From positions 186,001 through 250,000 of the forward strand of contig NZ_VAUP01000031.1 in NCBI RefSeq assembly GCF_005871085.1: a stretch of 64,000 nucleotides of DNA. Reading direction: 5' to 3'. Below, piece after piece: positions 38,171 to 47,319 of this stretch. The notes beneath the pieces were generated by a model that saw only the letters and a list, made by a program, of their open reading frames with translations, had not been told where the DNA came from and did no database searches. How positions within the stretch are numbered: position 1 is the first letter of the stretch; each line of letters begins with the position of its first letter. The position numbers and the translations under genes are program-made. The DNA comes from Xanthobacter autotrophicus. Its GTDB lineage: Bacteria > Pseudomonadota > Alphaproteobacteria > Rhizobiales > Xanthobacteraceae.

Positions 38171-39316
38171 TCACTCTGCGGCGGATTTGGCCGTGGACTT
38201 GGTGGTCGTCGTGGTCGCTGTCGTGGCCGCTGTCTTGGCGGCTGTCTTGGCCGCGGATTGGATCCCGGGCTCCGTGCCGGCCTCGATCGCGGCCCCGGTG
38301 TGGGCCGCCGCGCTCCCGTCCGGCCCGGCGGGCGCCTGGGTCCGGCTGATGAAGCGCAGGCTCAGTTCCCGCGCGCCCAGCAGGGTGAGCGAAAGGGCGA
38401 AGGGCACGATGTAATAGAACAGCCGGAACAGCAGCAGGGCGCCCACCATCTCGGTCAGCTCAAACTGCGGCAGGGCCGCCAGCAGCGCCGCATCGAACAC
38501 GCCGAGGCCACCGGGGGCGTGGCTGGCGAAGCCCAGCAGCGTGGCGGTGACGAAGATGACCGCCAGCGACACCGGGTCGATATAGGGCGTCGACGGCATC
38601 AGCATGAACATGGCGGCGGCGCACAGGGTGAGGTCGAGGATGCCGATGCCCACCTGCACCAAAGTGGTGCGCCCGCGCGGCAGGGTCACGAACCAGGACG
38701 AGCGCCCGATGGTGCGCGGCGCCAGCGACACCCAGGTGATGTAGCCCGCCAGCACCGCCAGCGCGCCGATGCCGATCATCCGGTTGATGAAGGGCGGCAG
38801 CCGGTCCACCGCCGTGGCGGCCTCCGGATGGATGGTAATGCCCAGGCCCAGCACCGCGATGTTGCCGAGCCAGAAGGTGAGCCCCGCCACGAAGCAGATC
38901 TTGGCCACGTCGATGGCCCCGAGCCCCCAGGCGGAATAGATGCGGTAGCGCACCGAGCCGCCGGTGAAGACGGTGAAGCCCACATTGTGGCCGATGGAAT
39001 AGGAGCAGAACCCGGCCAGCGCCGCGATGCGGTAGGGCACATGGTCCTTGCCGATGGTGCGCAGGGCGAACCAGTCATAGAAGGTGAGGGTGAGATAGGC
39101 CCCCGCCACCAGCAGGAAGCCGATGATGACGTTGCGCGGGTCCTTCGCCGCAAGGGCGTCCATCACGTCGGAGAGCTTCAGGTTGTGAAGCATGCGGTAG
39201 AGCACGGTGGCCGCAAACGCGATCACCACCAGGCTCAGGACGAAGCCCAGCCCGTGCAGACCTACCCGATCCCGCAGGAAAACCCAGATTTTCGAAGCGA
39301 CCGCCCGAACACCCAT
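38171..39316 (-). CDS. Lysylphosphatidylglycerol synthase transmembrane-region (UPF0104) protein
   Basis: A 381-residue polytopic membrane protein with about eight helices. AGFCSYSIGHNVGFTVFTGGSVRYRIY and GLGVFDAALLAAL with FRLFYYIVPFALSL are the signatures of the LPG-synthase flippase-like domain (COG0392). The cytosolic aminoacyltransferase domain of MprF is absent, so it is probably a lipid/undecaprenol-linked transporter rather than a full MprF. The last ~28 residues are an Ala/Thr/Lys-rich tail (AAKTAAKTAATTATTTTTKS) coded by imperfect repeats. Start ATG 39316; a GTG at 39361 is an alternative. Confidence 0.87.
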   Translation of the reverse strand: MGVRAVASKIWVFLRDRVGLHGLGFVLSLVVIAFAATVLYRMLHNLKLSDVMDALAAKDPRNVIIGFLLVAGAYLTLTFYDWFALRTIGKDHVPYRIAALAGFCSYSIGHNVGFTVFTGGSVRYRIYSAWGLGAIDVAKICFVAGLTFWLGNIAVLGLGITIHPEAATAVDRLPPFINRMIGIGALAVLAGYITWVSLAPRTIGRSSWFVTLPRGRTTLVQVGIGILDLTLCAAAMFMLMPSTPYIDPVSLAVIFVTATLLGFASHAPGGLGVFDAALLAALPQFELTEMVGALLLFRLFYYIVPFALSLTLLGARELSLRFISRTQAPAGPDGSAAAHTGAAIEAGTEPGIQSAAKTAAKTAATTATTTTTKSTAKSAAE

Positions 39317-39560
39317 TGCGTCACCGATATCCCCCGCCCGCAACGTCACCGGCCCGCCCACATCTGCACGCTTTCGCGCGAGTTTGAAGGGCCATTCTCA
39401 CTCTTTTTGCGTTGTGACGCCGCCGGCTCGCTCAGATTGCGTTGTTCGAATGCCGCACCTCAAGCGCAGCGCGCTTCGGGCCGCCGGTCCCTGGCGGCGT
39501 GCCGATTCCAAACCAGTGCGGCCCGCCCTGACGGCGCCGCGCCCGGCCCGGCTTGGCCGT

Positions 39561-41447
39561 TCAAAGCTTCACCGGATAGCCGATTTCCACCGTGCGGGCC
39601 CGCGGCAGGCCGAACCGGTCCACCGAGCGCTCCGCGTTCCGGGCGAGGAAGGCGAACACATGCGCCACCACGTCCTTGATCTTCGTCACCTCATCCGGCG
39701 GGATGATCCGCTCGTGGCCGATCACATAGATGGCCGCGTCCGGATCGATGCCGCGGGCGCTGAGCGCCGGGCCGAGCACGGAGGGAACGTCGATCTGCTG
39801 CATGTAGCCGAAGCGCAGATCCACCCGCACGAAGCCCTCGTTGAGGGTCGTCACCTTCACCCGGTCCTCCACCGAGACCCGGGGCCGCGCGGCGATCCAC
39901 ACCGAAACAATCACCGCCTTCTCGAACCGGACCTTCAAGAGATCCGCCATGCGGGAGAGGGCGACGGGCGTCATCGCACCCGCCCGCGACAGAAAGATGG
40001 CGGTGCGCGGGCTTTCGACATCGTTCACCCGGTCCTTGCGGGCGACGAAATTGTCGAGGGGCTCGGTGAAGCGCACCTGCTGGGCCACCACGCCCTCCAG
40101 CCCGCGCCGCCAGCTCACCATCACGAAGATGACGGCACCGGCGATGCTCAGGGGCAGCCAGCCGCCGTCATGGAGCTTGGTCATGTTGGCCGAGGCGAAG
40201 GCGAAGTCGATGGTGAGCAGGCCGGTGGCCATGGCCCACACCGCCGGCGCCGGCCAGCCCCAGGAGCGGTGCACCTGGGCGATGAACAGGATGGAGGTGG
40301 TGACCATGGCGAAGGCCACCGCGATGCCGTAGGCCGAGGCCAGCCGGTCGGAGGCCTCGAAGCCCAGCACCACGGCGATGCAGGCGATCATCAGCAGCCA
40401 GTTCAGCCGGCCCACATAGATGTGCTGCTCGTTGTGCTCGGAGGTGTAGCGGATGCGCATGGGCGGCAGGTAGCCCAGCTCGATGGCCTGCTTCGCCAGT
40501 GAGAACACACCGGTGATGATGGATTGCGACGCGATCACCGTCGCCGCCGTGGCGAGGAACAGGAGCGGAATGTCGAACATGTCGGGCGACAGGTCGTAGA
40601 ACGGGTTGCGCACCGCGTTCGGATCCACCAGCAGAATCGCGCCCTGGCCGAAATAATTGAGCAGCAGTGCCGGCATGGCCACGAACAGCCAGGCGCGGGC
40701 GATGACCGGGCGGCCGAAATGGCCGAGGTCCGCATACAGCGCCTCGCCGCCCGTCACCGCGAGGAAGCAGGCGCCGAGAATGACGCCGGCCAGCCCCGGA
40801 TGGTTCACCATCAGCATGATGCCGTAGCGCGGGTCGAGCCCGGCGAGCACATGGGGCGCCTGCAGGATGCCATAGACCCCCAGCGCCGCGAGCGAGCTGA
40901 ACCACAGCAGCATGATCGGCCCGAAGAAGGCGGCGATGCGCTCGGTGCCCAGCCGTTGCGACAGGAACACGGCGGCGAGCACCAGCACGGTGAGCGCCAC
41001 CACCCAGTGTTCCAACTCCGGCGCGATGACCTGGAGGCCCTCGATGGCCGACAGCACCGACATGGCAGGGGTGAGCACGCCGTCGCCGATGAGCATGGCG
41101 GCGCCGAGCAGGCCCGCCGCCAGCAGGTACCAGCGCATGCCCAGTGCGCTGCGGTGGAGGTCGAGCAGGGTCACGAGGGCGAGGATGCCGCCTTCGCCGT
41201 CATTGTCCGCCCGCAGCACCAGCATCACGTATTTCACGGTGACGGAAAGGATGATGCTCCAGGTGATGAGCGAAAGCAGCCCCAGCACATCGCCGCCGAG
41301 GAAATTGGTGCCGCCCACCGCCAGCACGCCCTGCTTGAGGGCATAGAGCGGGCTGGTGCCGATGTCGCCGAACACCACGCCGAGGGCGCCGATTTCGGCG
41401 GCGAAGGGCAGGGGGCGTGTGCGGTCGCGGGAAAAGCTGAGGGCCAT
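39561..41447 (-). CDS. kup: Low-affinity potassium transporter, Kup/Trk-D family
   Basis: A 628-residue K+/H+ symporter with 12 predicted membrane segments and a cytosolic C-terminal domain. GVVFGDIGTSPLYALKQ is the hallmark N-terminus; LRADNDGEGGILALVTLL, LIGDGVLTPAMSVLSAIEGL and MLMVNHPGLAGVILGACFLAVTGGEALYADLGHFG (in blocks) follow the family. The C-terminal ~180 residues (ARKDRVNDVESPRTAIFLSRAG onward) are soluble. Full length. It is preceded by a 462-bp gap toward ahcY. Confidence 0.97.
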   Translation of the reverse strand: MALSFSRDRTRPLPFAAEIGALGVVFGDIGTSPLYALKQGVLAVGGTNFLGGDVLGLLSLITWSIILSVTVKYVMLVLRADNDGEGGILALVTLLDLHRSALGMRWYLLAAGLLGAAMLIGDGVLTPAMSVLSAIEGLQVIAPELEHWVVALTVLVLAAVFLSQRLGTERIAAFFGPIMLLWFSSLAALGVYGILQAPHVLAGLDPRYGIMLMVNHPGLAGVILGACFLAVTGGEALYADLGHFGRPVIARAWLFVAMPALLLNYFGQGAILLVDPNAVRNPFYDLSPDMFDIPLLFLATAATVIASQSIITGVFSLAKQAIELGYLPPMRIRYTSEHNEQHIYVGRLNWLLMIACIAVVLGFEASDRLASAYGIAVAFAMVTTSILFIAQVHRSWGWPAPAVWAMATGLLTIDFAFASANMTKLHDGGWLPLSIAGAVIFVMVSWRRGLEGVVAQQVRFTEPLDNFVARKDRVNDVESPRTAIFLSRAGAMTPVALSRMADLLKVRFEKAVIVSVWIAARPRVSVEDRVKVTTLNEGFVRVDLRFGYMQQIDVPSVLGPALSARGIDPDAAIYVIGHERIIPPDEVTKIKDVVAHVFAFLARNAERSVDRFGLPRARTVEIGYPVKL

Positions 41448-41909
41448 CGAGGGCGATCGCCGCTCAGTGCCGTGCGTCGGGCAGGGGGGAGGAGGGGCGC
41501 CGTCGGGCGGCGCTCCCCGCGGTGGCCCGGCAGTTGGCCGGGTCGCGGTACCCGGTCGACCGGAACCTCACGACGCCGAGTATCATGCCGCGCAGTGTCA
41601 CGCCTCGCGACCGTCGCACGAAACCGTTCAAGGCAAGCCCCCGCGCTTTTCCCGTCCGTGGCACATGGGCAGTGGACCGGACCGTGCCGCGCCCGCCCGG
41701 GACCGAGGCCCTGGGCTGAAAGACGCTGCTCCGGACCCGTCCGGCTCTGCCCGCATGGGGCGGGTGCATGCAACACCTAGCTCCGTTCGCGGGGGAAAAC
41801 AATGCGCTGCCGCAAACCCCGCACAACGCCTTCAGAACGCAGAACGCCGGCCCGAGGGCCGGCGGTCCGCTGGATCAGGGGTGGCGCGGGAGACGCCGCC
41901 GGGCGTGGC
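41448..41909. other. 462-bp intergenic region between kup and ahcY
   Basis: No coding frame here looks real. It contains a perfect palindrome CCGGTCGACCGG (41552-41563) and, next to ahcY, the hairpin CGCCGGCCC/GGGCCGGCG (41845-41864), a probable terminator for ahcY on the minus strand. The kup promoter should also lie here but I cannot place it with confidence. Confidence 0.6.
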
Positions 41910-43307
41910 TCAGTAGCGGTAGTGCTCGCTCTTGAACGGGCCCTGCTGAGGCACGCCGATATAGGCCGACTGCTGATCGGTGAGCTTGGTCAGCTTCACC
42001 CCGATCTTGTCGAGGTGCAGCGAAGCCACCTTCTCGTCGAGGTGCTTGGGCAGGGTGTAGACTTCCTTGGCGTACTGGCCGGGCTTGGTGAACAGCTCGA
42101 TCTGCGCCAGCGTCTGGTTGGTGAAGGACGCGCTCATCACGAAGCTCGGGTGGCCGGTGGCGTTGCCGAGGTTCACCAGGCGGCCTTCCGACAGCAGGAT
42201 GATGCGCTTGCCGTCGGCGAACTCCACCTCGTCCACCTGCGGCTTCACATTGTGCCACTTCAGGTTCTTGAGGCCGGCCACCTGAATCTCGCTGTCGAAG
42301 TGGCCGATGTTGCAGACGATGGCGCGGTCCTTCATGGCCCGCATGTGATCCACGGTGATCACGTCCAGGTTGCCGGTGGCGGTCACGAAGATGTCGGCGC
42401 GCTTGGCGGCATCCTCCATGGTGGTGACCTCATAGCCTTCCATGGCGGCCTGCAGGGCGCAGATGGGATCGACTTCCGACACCATCACCCGGCAGCCGGC
42501 GTTGCGCAGGGAGGCGGCGGAACCCTTGCCCACGTCGCCGAAGCCCGCGACCATGGCCACCTTGCCGGCCATCATCACGTCGGTGCCGCGGCGAATGCCG
42601 TCCACCAGCGACTCACGGCAGCCGTAGAGGTTGTCGAACTTGGACTTGGTGACGCTGTCGTTGACGTTGATGGCGGGCCACAGCAGCGTGCCCTTCTTCT
42701 GCATCTCGTAGAGACGGTGCACGCCCGTGGTGGTCTCTTCCGTCACGCCGCGGATGGACTTGGCCAAAAGGGTGTACCAGCCGGGCTTGTGCTTCAGGCG
42801 GCGCTTGATGGCGGCGAAGAGGACTTCCTCCTCCTCGTTGGTGGCGCCGTCGAGGAAGGCGGTGTCGCCGTTCTCCGCGCGCAGGCCGAGGTGGACCAGC
42901 AGGGTGGCGTCGCCGCCGTCGTCCAGGATCATGTTGGGCGCGCCGCCGTCGGCCCATTCGAAGATGCGGTGGGTGTATTCCCAGTATTCTTCCAGCGTCT
43001 CGCCCTTCACGGCGAAGACGGGGACACCGGCGGCCGCGATGGCGGCGGCGGCATGGTCCTGGGTGGAGTAGATGTTGCACGAGGCCCAGCGCACGTCGGC
43101 GCCCAGCGCCTTCAGCGTCTCGATGAGCACGCCGGTCTGGATGGTCATGTGCAGGGAGCCGGCGATGCGGGCGCCCTTCAGCGGCTGGGTCGGGCCGTAT
43201 TCGGCGCGGGTGGCCATGAGGCCGGGCATTTCGATTTCGGCGATGTCCAGCTCCTTGCGACCCCAGTCCGCAAGGTTGATGTCCTTCACCACGTAATCGT
43301 TGCTCAT
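41910..43307 (-). CDS. ahcY: Adenosylhomocysteinase
   Basis: A 465-residue NAD-containing enzyme that splits S-adenosylhomocysteine into homocysteine and adenosine, keeping methylation cycles running. [32 protein letters not shown] (NAD loop), [19 protein letters not shown] and the C-terminal KSEHYRY ending are diagnostic. It is the bacterial form with the ~40-residue insertion. The ATG at 43307 follows GGAGC; the frame extends to 43541 but that part lacks family similarity. A SahR/SamR-like box lies ~90 bp upstream. Confidence 0.98.
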   Translation of the reverse strand: MSNDYVVKDINLADWGRKELDIAEIEMPGLMATRAEYGPTQPLKGARIAGSLHMTIQTGVLIETLKALGADVRWASCNIYSTQDHAAAAIAAAGVPVFAVKGETLEEYWEYTHRIFEWADGGAPNMILDDGGDATLLVHLGLRAENGDTAFLDGATNEEEEVLFAAIKRRLKHKPGWYTLLAKSIRGVTEETTTGVHRLYEMQKKGTLLWPAINVNDSVTKSKFDNLYGCRESLVDGIRRGTDVMMAGKVAMVAGFGDVGKGSAASLRNAGCRVMVSEVDPICALQAAMEGYEVTTMEDAAKRADIFVTATGNLDVITVDHMRAMKDRAIVCNIGHFDSEIQVAGLKNLKWHNVKPQVDEVEFADGKRIILLSEGRLVNLGNATGHPSFVMSASFTNQTLAQIELFTKPGQYAKEVYTLPKHLDEKVASLHLDKIGVKLTKLTDQQSAYIGVPQQGPFKSEHYRY

Positions 43308-43393
43308 GGATTGCTCCGCTGGAATGCGACGCGCCGCAAGGCGCAGGTCGGGATGGGCGCCTGTAGCACGAAGCCTTCCCTGCGGCAATAAGG

Positions 43394-43413
43394 ATATAAA
43401 GAAATGCTTATAT
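43394..43413. promoter_or_regulatory. AT-rich palindrome upstream of ahcY, SahR/SamR-like box
   Basis: ATATAAAGAAATGCTTATAT has six paired bases in each outer arm. Its sequence and position resemble the ATATAA...TTATAT sites of ArsR-family SAH/SAM-responsive repressors that control methionine-cycle genes in Proteobacteria (recalled). No such regulator gene is in this window. Confidence 0.6.
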
Positions 43414-43420
43414 GACTGAA

Positions 43421-43862
43421 GCCGATCTCGGCGAAGCCGCGTGGCGGCGCGCGTGGCAAGATGGCCGCCAGTTGGCGGCCAAGTTCCCGCTTGCTGCTGC
43501 CGAGAGTAAGGTAGGCGACAGGCGCGCTTTGATTCCGACAAAAATTGTGATATACGTGACTTTACAGTCGATTGCTTTCACCCAACCAGCCGCTTCGCGC
43601 CCGCTCAGTGTTCGCGCATGCCCATGGGCGTATTCTCGGGAATACAGGGGCGAGAATTTGCGTGCCTGCCGACACTTACGGCGTGGCGCGGGGGCTGTCC
43701 ATGGCCATCGACTGGCTGAGCGGGTTGGCGGGCGTTCCGGCCGCGACCCAAGTCCGCAGCGCCAGGGTGCGCGCCGTCCCGGTACCGGACCGGCCGGCCT
43801 CCGCGCCAACAGGTTCGGCCCCAGACTTCGTGTCCTTGGGCCGGATCAGGAGTGTCAAGAGC
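43421..43862. other. 442-bp region upstream of carD without a recognisable gene
   Basis: The open frames through here have no signature and are probably chance. AT-rich stretches near 43541-43570 (AAAAATTGTGATATACGTGA) could hold a promoter for carD with a ~300-nt leader, but spacing does not give a clean consensus. No tRNA or other RNA motif is apparent. Confidence 0.5.
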
Positions 43863-44450
43863 ATGTCGGCAAAGAAGAACGCGCAGACCCGTCTCGGCTT
43901 CAAGACGGGTGAGCACATTGTTTACCCGTCCCACGGCGTGGGCCGCATCATGGCCATCGAGGAACAGGAAGTCGCCGGTTTCAAGCTCGAACTCTTCGTG
44001 ATCTCGTTTGAAAAGGACAAGATGACGCTGCGGGTGCCCGTGCCCAAGATCGCCACCGTCGGCATGCGCAAGCTCTCCGAGACCAATATCGTCGACAAGT
44101 CGCTGGAAACTCTTCAGGGTCGCGCCCGCGTGAAGCGCACCATGTGGAGCCGCCGTGCGCAGGAATACGAAGCCAAGATCAATTCCGGTGACCTCGTCGC
44201 GATCTCCGAAGTGGTGCGCGATCTCTACCGGTCCGACGCCCAGCCCGAGCAGTCCTATTCCGAGCGCCAGCTTTATGAAGCGGCTCTCGACCGTATGGCC
44301 CGCGAGCTTTCGGCGGTGAACAACATCACCGAGACCGAAGCGGTGAAGCTCATCGAGCAGAACCTGCTCAAGGGTCCGCGTCGCGGCACCGCCAAGGTGG
44401 TGGAAGAGGCCGACCTCGACGCCGAGATCGAGGCCGACGAGGCTGCCTGA
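43863..44450 (+). CDS. CarD/CdnL-family transcriptional regulator
   Basis: A 195-residue RNA-polymerase-binding factor that stabilises promoter open complexes, notably at rRNA promoters (known for CarD/CdnL in mycobacteria and Caulobacter). The N-terminal Tudor-like domain reads TRLGFKTGEHIVYPSHGVGRIMAIEEQEVAG; the C-terminal helical domain includes MWSRRAQEYEAKINSGD and YEAALDRMARELSAVNNI. The ATG at 43863 follows AGGAGTG; earlier in-frame ATGs add unconserved sequence. Followed by a strong terminator. Confidence 0.95.
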   Translation: MSAKKNAQTRLGFKTGEHIVYPSHGVGRIMAIEEQEVAGFKLELFVISFEKDKMTLRVPVPKIATVGMRKLSETNIVDKSLETLQGRARVKRTMWSRRAQEYEAKINSGDLVAISEVVRDLYRSDAQPEQSYSERQLYEAALDRMARELSAVNNITETEAVKLIEQNLLKGPRRGTAKVVEEADLDAEIEADEAA

Positions 44451-44844
44451 TCTGGCCAGGTGAACTTGGTCGCTTAATCTTGGTCCCCTGATCTTGGTCG
44501 CGTGATCCAGTTCCAAGTCAAAGACCCGGCTTCGGCCGGGTCTTTCTTTTTGGGGGCTTCGGACGCCACGGCACCCCTGCCATGCCTGCGTCCGGCGCAG
44601 GGCAGCCATGAGCTCGCCCCATGGATTCGTGGGGACAAGGGGTGTGCGCAACGGGTCGGTGCATGCGCGACGTCCCATCACGGCCAGCTTCTTTCCGGCT
44701 GACGCGCACATGGCGCCCTCGAGACGGCGTCGAGGCCGCTCCGCTCATGCCCTCCGGCGCGACCTGCGAACATTCCGCGTGCCGTGTGGAACCCGGCGGC
44801 AGTCTGCGCGTTCGTTCGCATGGGGCTGCCTTGGAGAAGCGATC
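44451..44844. other. 394-bp gap after carD
   Basis: It starts with three near-tandem CTTGGTC units (44464-44500), then the carD terminator (44520-44551). The remaining ~290 bp carry no gene I can support. Confidence 0.6.
44520..44551 (+). terminator. Strong Rho-independent terminator of carD
   Basis: Perfect 11-bp stem AAAGACCCGGC/GCCGGGTCTTT with a TTCG tetraloop, then CTTTTT. One of the best terminators in the window. Confidence 0.93.
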
Positions 44845-45030
44845 ATGTCCAATCGTGACCAGGATCAGCGCAACACCCAGAACCCGAACCAGAACGAGAA
44901 AGGCCGCGAAGGCCAGGGCAAGGACAAGGGCCAGCAGCAGCAAGCCCAGATGCCCGGCCAGAAGGGTGGCCAGCAGCAGGGAGGCCAACGGAACGAGAAT
45001 CAACGGGACGAGCGGCGCGACCAGCGCTAG
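44845..45030 (+). CDS. Gln/Asn/Gly-rich disordered microprotein
   Basis: A 61-residue hydrophilic protein with no hydrophobic core. Composition is dominated by Gln, Asn, Arg, Lys, Asp, Glu and Gly: SNRDQDQRNTQNPNQNEKG then KGQQQQAQMPGQKGGQQQGG. Expected to be intrinsically disordered; function unknown. GGAG lies 11 nt before the ATG, and a CCCATCACC/GGTGATGGG hairpin follows the stop, both favouring a real gene. Opposite-strand frames here are shadows of its repeats. Confidence 0.65.
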   Translation: MSNRDQDQRNTQNPNQNEKGREGQGKDKGQQQQAQMPGQKGGQQQGGQRNENQRDERRDQR

Positions 45031-45038
45031 GGCACGCC

Positions 45039-45067
45039 CCCATCACCTCGCACTGCACGGTGATGGG
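45039..45067 (+). terminator. Hairpin after the Q-rich microprotein
   Basis: CCCATCACC (45039-45047) and GGTGATGGG (45059-45067) form a perfect 9-bp stem with an 11-nt loop; no T-tract follows. Confidence 0.55.
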
Positions 45068-45179
45068 ATCATGCGAGCTCTGGTCTGAGTGCTGGAGCCG
45101 GATTCCCACAGGCGGCAACAGCCTGGGCGTTTAATCCGTCTCTCAGTCCGACAGGTGCCCGAAGACAGAGCCGAAGCCG

Positions 45180-45214
45180 CCGGCTGTCCTCTCCCCGGGG
45201 GGCAGCCGGTTTTA
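45180..45214 (+). terminator. Rho-independent-like terminator, plus strand
   Basis: CCGGCTG (45180-45186) pairs with CAGCCGG (45203-45209), followed by TTTTAT. It faces the 3' end of the gamma-glutamyltransferase gene and is the second hairpin after the microprotein. Confidence 0.65.
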
Positions 45215-45234
45215 TGTTGCGGCGCCCGTGGCGC

Positions 45235-46845
45235 TCATACCCCCGCCGCGCCACCGTCCGAGCGCGGATCATGCGCCCCCTCGATGCGCCCGCCGGGATG
45301 CAGCACCACGGCCCCCGCATGGCCCATGGTATCGCTGTAAGCGTCCGGAACCAGGGCGAGGTCGTGCCCCACCAGCTTCAGGCGCTCCACCACCTCGTCG
45401 TCGAAGCGCGGCTCCAGACGCAGCCGGGTTTCCACATCGCCCCAGGTGCGGCCCAGCAGCCAGCGCGGCCGGGCGATGGCCTCCCCCAGCGGCACGCCGA
45501 ACAGCACATGGCGGCTGAAGACGGCGGACTGGGTCTGGGGCTGGCCTTCCCCACCCATGGTGCCATAGGCCATCACCCGCCCGTCGGCGAGCACCGCCAA
45601 AGCCGGGTTCAGGGTGTGGAACGGCCGTCGCCCGGGTTTCAGCGGATTGAGCGCGCCCGGCTCCAGCGAGAAGCTGGCGCCGCGATTCTGCATCAGCACG
45701 CCGGTGGAAGGCAAAACGCAGCCCGAGCCGAACTCGAAGAAGATGGACTGGATGTAGGACACCACCAGCCCCGACTTGTCCGCCGCGCCGAGCCACACCG
45801 TGTCGCCGCCGGCCTTGCCCTGCGGCCAGGGGAGGGCACGGCCCATCTCGATGCCGTCAGCCCGCTTGGCGATGGCCTCGGGGGTGAGCAGAGCGGCCAG
45901 GTCGTGGCTGAGGTGCTCGTAGTCGCACACCACCTTGTCGCGCACCAGGAAGGCGCGTTTGGTGGCCTCGATCAGGCCGTGCACATGCTCGAAGCTGTCG
46001 CCCCGCTTCACCTTCAACCGGTCGAACAGAGCGAGGATGAGCAGCGAGGCCAGCCCCTGGGTGGGCGGCGGGGCGTTGAACAGCCGGCCGACGCCGATGT
46101 CCACCGCCAGCGGCGGGCGCTCCACCGCCGCATAGCGCTTGAGGTCTTCCCGCGTCACCGGGCTACCGATGCGCTCCAGGTCGGTGCCGATCTCGCGGCC
46201 CACGTCGCCACGATAGAAATCGGCGAGGCCGGCGCGGGCGAGATGATCCAAAGTGTCGGCGAGGCGCTGCTGGCGCTGGAGGGTTCCCGCCTTCGGAGCC
46301 TCCCGGTCGGGTGTCAGGAAGGCGGCGGCGAAGCCCGGCGCGTCTTCCAACTCGGCCTTCTTCTGCGCGGTGAGGGCGGCCTGGGAGCGCGAGACCGGAA
46401 CGCCCTCGCGGGCATGGCGGACGGCGGGCTCCAGCAGCCGCTTGAGCGTCATGCGTCCGCCGTGGGCGCTGGCGGCCTCAAGGGCCAGCCGCCAGCCGTC
46501 CACCGCGCCGGGCACGGTGACGGCGGCCAGCGCCCCCCGGGTGGGCACCGCCCCGAGGCCAAGCTCATGGTAGAAGGGGATGGTGGCTCGGGCGCCGGCA
46601 AAGCCGCAGGCTTCGATATAGCGCACCCGGCCCGAGGGCTCGCGGATGAGCCAGAAGCCGTCGCCGCCCACATGGTTCATGTGCGGATAGACCACGGCGA
46701 TGGCGGCCGCCGCCGCCACCATGGCCTCGATAGCGTTGCCGCCCTCGGCCAGCACCTCGCGTCCCGCCTCCGCCGCCAGATGGTGCGGGGCGGCGACCAT
46801 GCCCCCCATGGCGTGGGAACTCTCGTGGGCTTCGGCCGGCAGCAT
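45235..46845 (-). CDS. Gamma-glutamyltransferase-family protein
   Basis: A 536-residue Ntn-hydrolase of the GGT family. GMVAAPHHLAAEAGREVLAEGGNAIEAMVAAA is the large-subunit start; the autocleavage site is GGDTVWLGAADKSGLVVSY with the nucleophilic Thr near residue 349; GTMGGEGQPQTQ is the C-terminal substrate motif. No signal peptide is visible, so it looks cytoplasmic, unlike classical periplasmic GGT. Such homologues include cephalosporin acylase-like and oxamate/glutathione-related hydrolases, so the substrate is open. Confidence 0.9.
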   Translation of the reverse strand: MLPAEAHESSHAMGGMVAAPHHLAAEAGREVLAEGGNAIEAMVAAAAAIAVVYPHMNHVGGDGFWLIREPSGRVRYIEACGFAGARATIPFYHELGLGAVPTRGALAAVTVPGAVDGWRLALEAASAHGGRMTLKRLLEPAVRHAREGVPVSRSQAALTAQKKAELEDAPGFAAAFLTPDREAPKAGTLQRQQRLADTLDHLARAGLADFYRGDVGREIGTDLERIGSPVTREDLKRYAAVERPPLAVDIGVGRLFNAPPPTQGLASLLILALFDRLKVKRGDSFEHVHGLIEATKRAFLVRDKVVCDYEHLSHDLAALLTPEAIAKRADGIEMGRALPWPQGKAGGDTVWLGAADKSGLVVSYIQSIFFEFGSGCVLPSTGVLMQNRGASFSLEPGALNPLKPGRRPFHTLNPALAVLADGRVMAYGTMGGEGQPQTQSAVFSRHVLFGVPLGEAIARPRWLLGRTWGDVETRLRLEPRFDDEVVERLKLVGHDLALVPDAYSDTMGHAGAVVLHPGGRIEGAHDPRSDGGAAGV

Positions 46846-46949
46846 GCAAGGTCTCCTTCTGGGCGCTCTGGCGGGGCGGACTTGACCCGGCGGCGCGCGC
46901 GTCGCAGTTTCCCGACCCGATCAGCACCAAGGGCCGGGCGGACGAGTCA

Positions 46950-46992
46950 GGCTCGACAGCTTAGGTACCATGGACCTAAGGAATTCTGAGCC
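46950..46992. promoter_or_regulatory. Nested inverted repeat between divergent genes
   Basis: CTTAGGT (46960-46966) and ACCTAAG (46974-46980) are exact arms around ACCATGG; GGCTC (46950-46954) and GAGCC (46988-46992) form an outer pair. It lies between the gamma-glutamyltransferase and a small membrane-protein gene and may be an operator. Confidence 0.55.
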
Positions 46993-47040
46993 AAAGGTAT
47001 AGGCAGCGGCAGGCCGAGGCCGAAGCCGCGGGAGACGAAA

Positions 47041-47313
47041 ATGGCAGGTTCGCAGGAAGCGGGTTCCAACGTGGCGGGTTCCAAGGGGGCGCGGCACGGC
47101 GGCAATCTCTTCACGGTCTTGAGTGCGACCGCGCTCATCGCCACCGAGGCCCTCGCCACGGCCGTCGCCGCCGGCTGGGCGCTGGCGGGCCTGCTCAATC
47201 TGGGCGACGTGGGTGAATATGCCCTGATGGGCCTGTTCAGCCTGGCCGCGGTTTATGTGAGCGTCATCTATTTCCGCCGCGCCGTGCGCGTGGAGGCGTC
47301 CCTCACCGTCTGA
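47041..47313 (+). CDS. Small membrane protein, two predicted helices
   Basis: A 90-residue protein of unknown function. After a polar start, hydrophobic stretches TVLSATALIATEALATAVAAGWALAGLL and YALMGLFSLAAVYVSVIYF (in segments) suggest two membrane helices. GGGAGACG precedes the ATG. Ends 6 bp from the nitroreductase stop (convergent). Confidence 0.75.
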   Translation: MAGSQEAGSNVAGSKGARHGGNLFTVLSATALIATEALATAVAAGWALAGLLNLGDVGEYALMGLFSLAAVYVSVIYFRRAVRVEASLTV

Positions 47314-47319
47314 ATCGCC

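Noticed and set aside
39436-39460. GTTCGAATG resembling a tRNA T-loop
   Set aside because: No matching acceptor, D or anticodon stems could be formed around it.
43412-43912. A 166-codon open frame between ahcY and carD
   Set aside because: Overlaps carD out of frame, becomes Arg/Gly-rich in its second half and has no signature or ribosome site.
45085-45210. Cobalamin-riboswitch-like words (CAGTCCGACAGGTGCC, GGTGCCCGAAG)
   Set aside because: The expected order of conserved segments is not kept, and no cobalamin-related or co-directional gene follows; only the terminator was kept.
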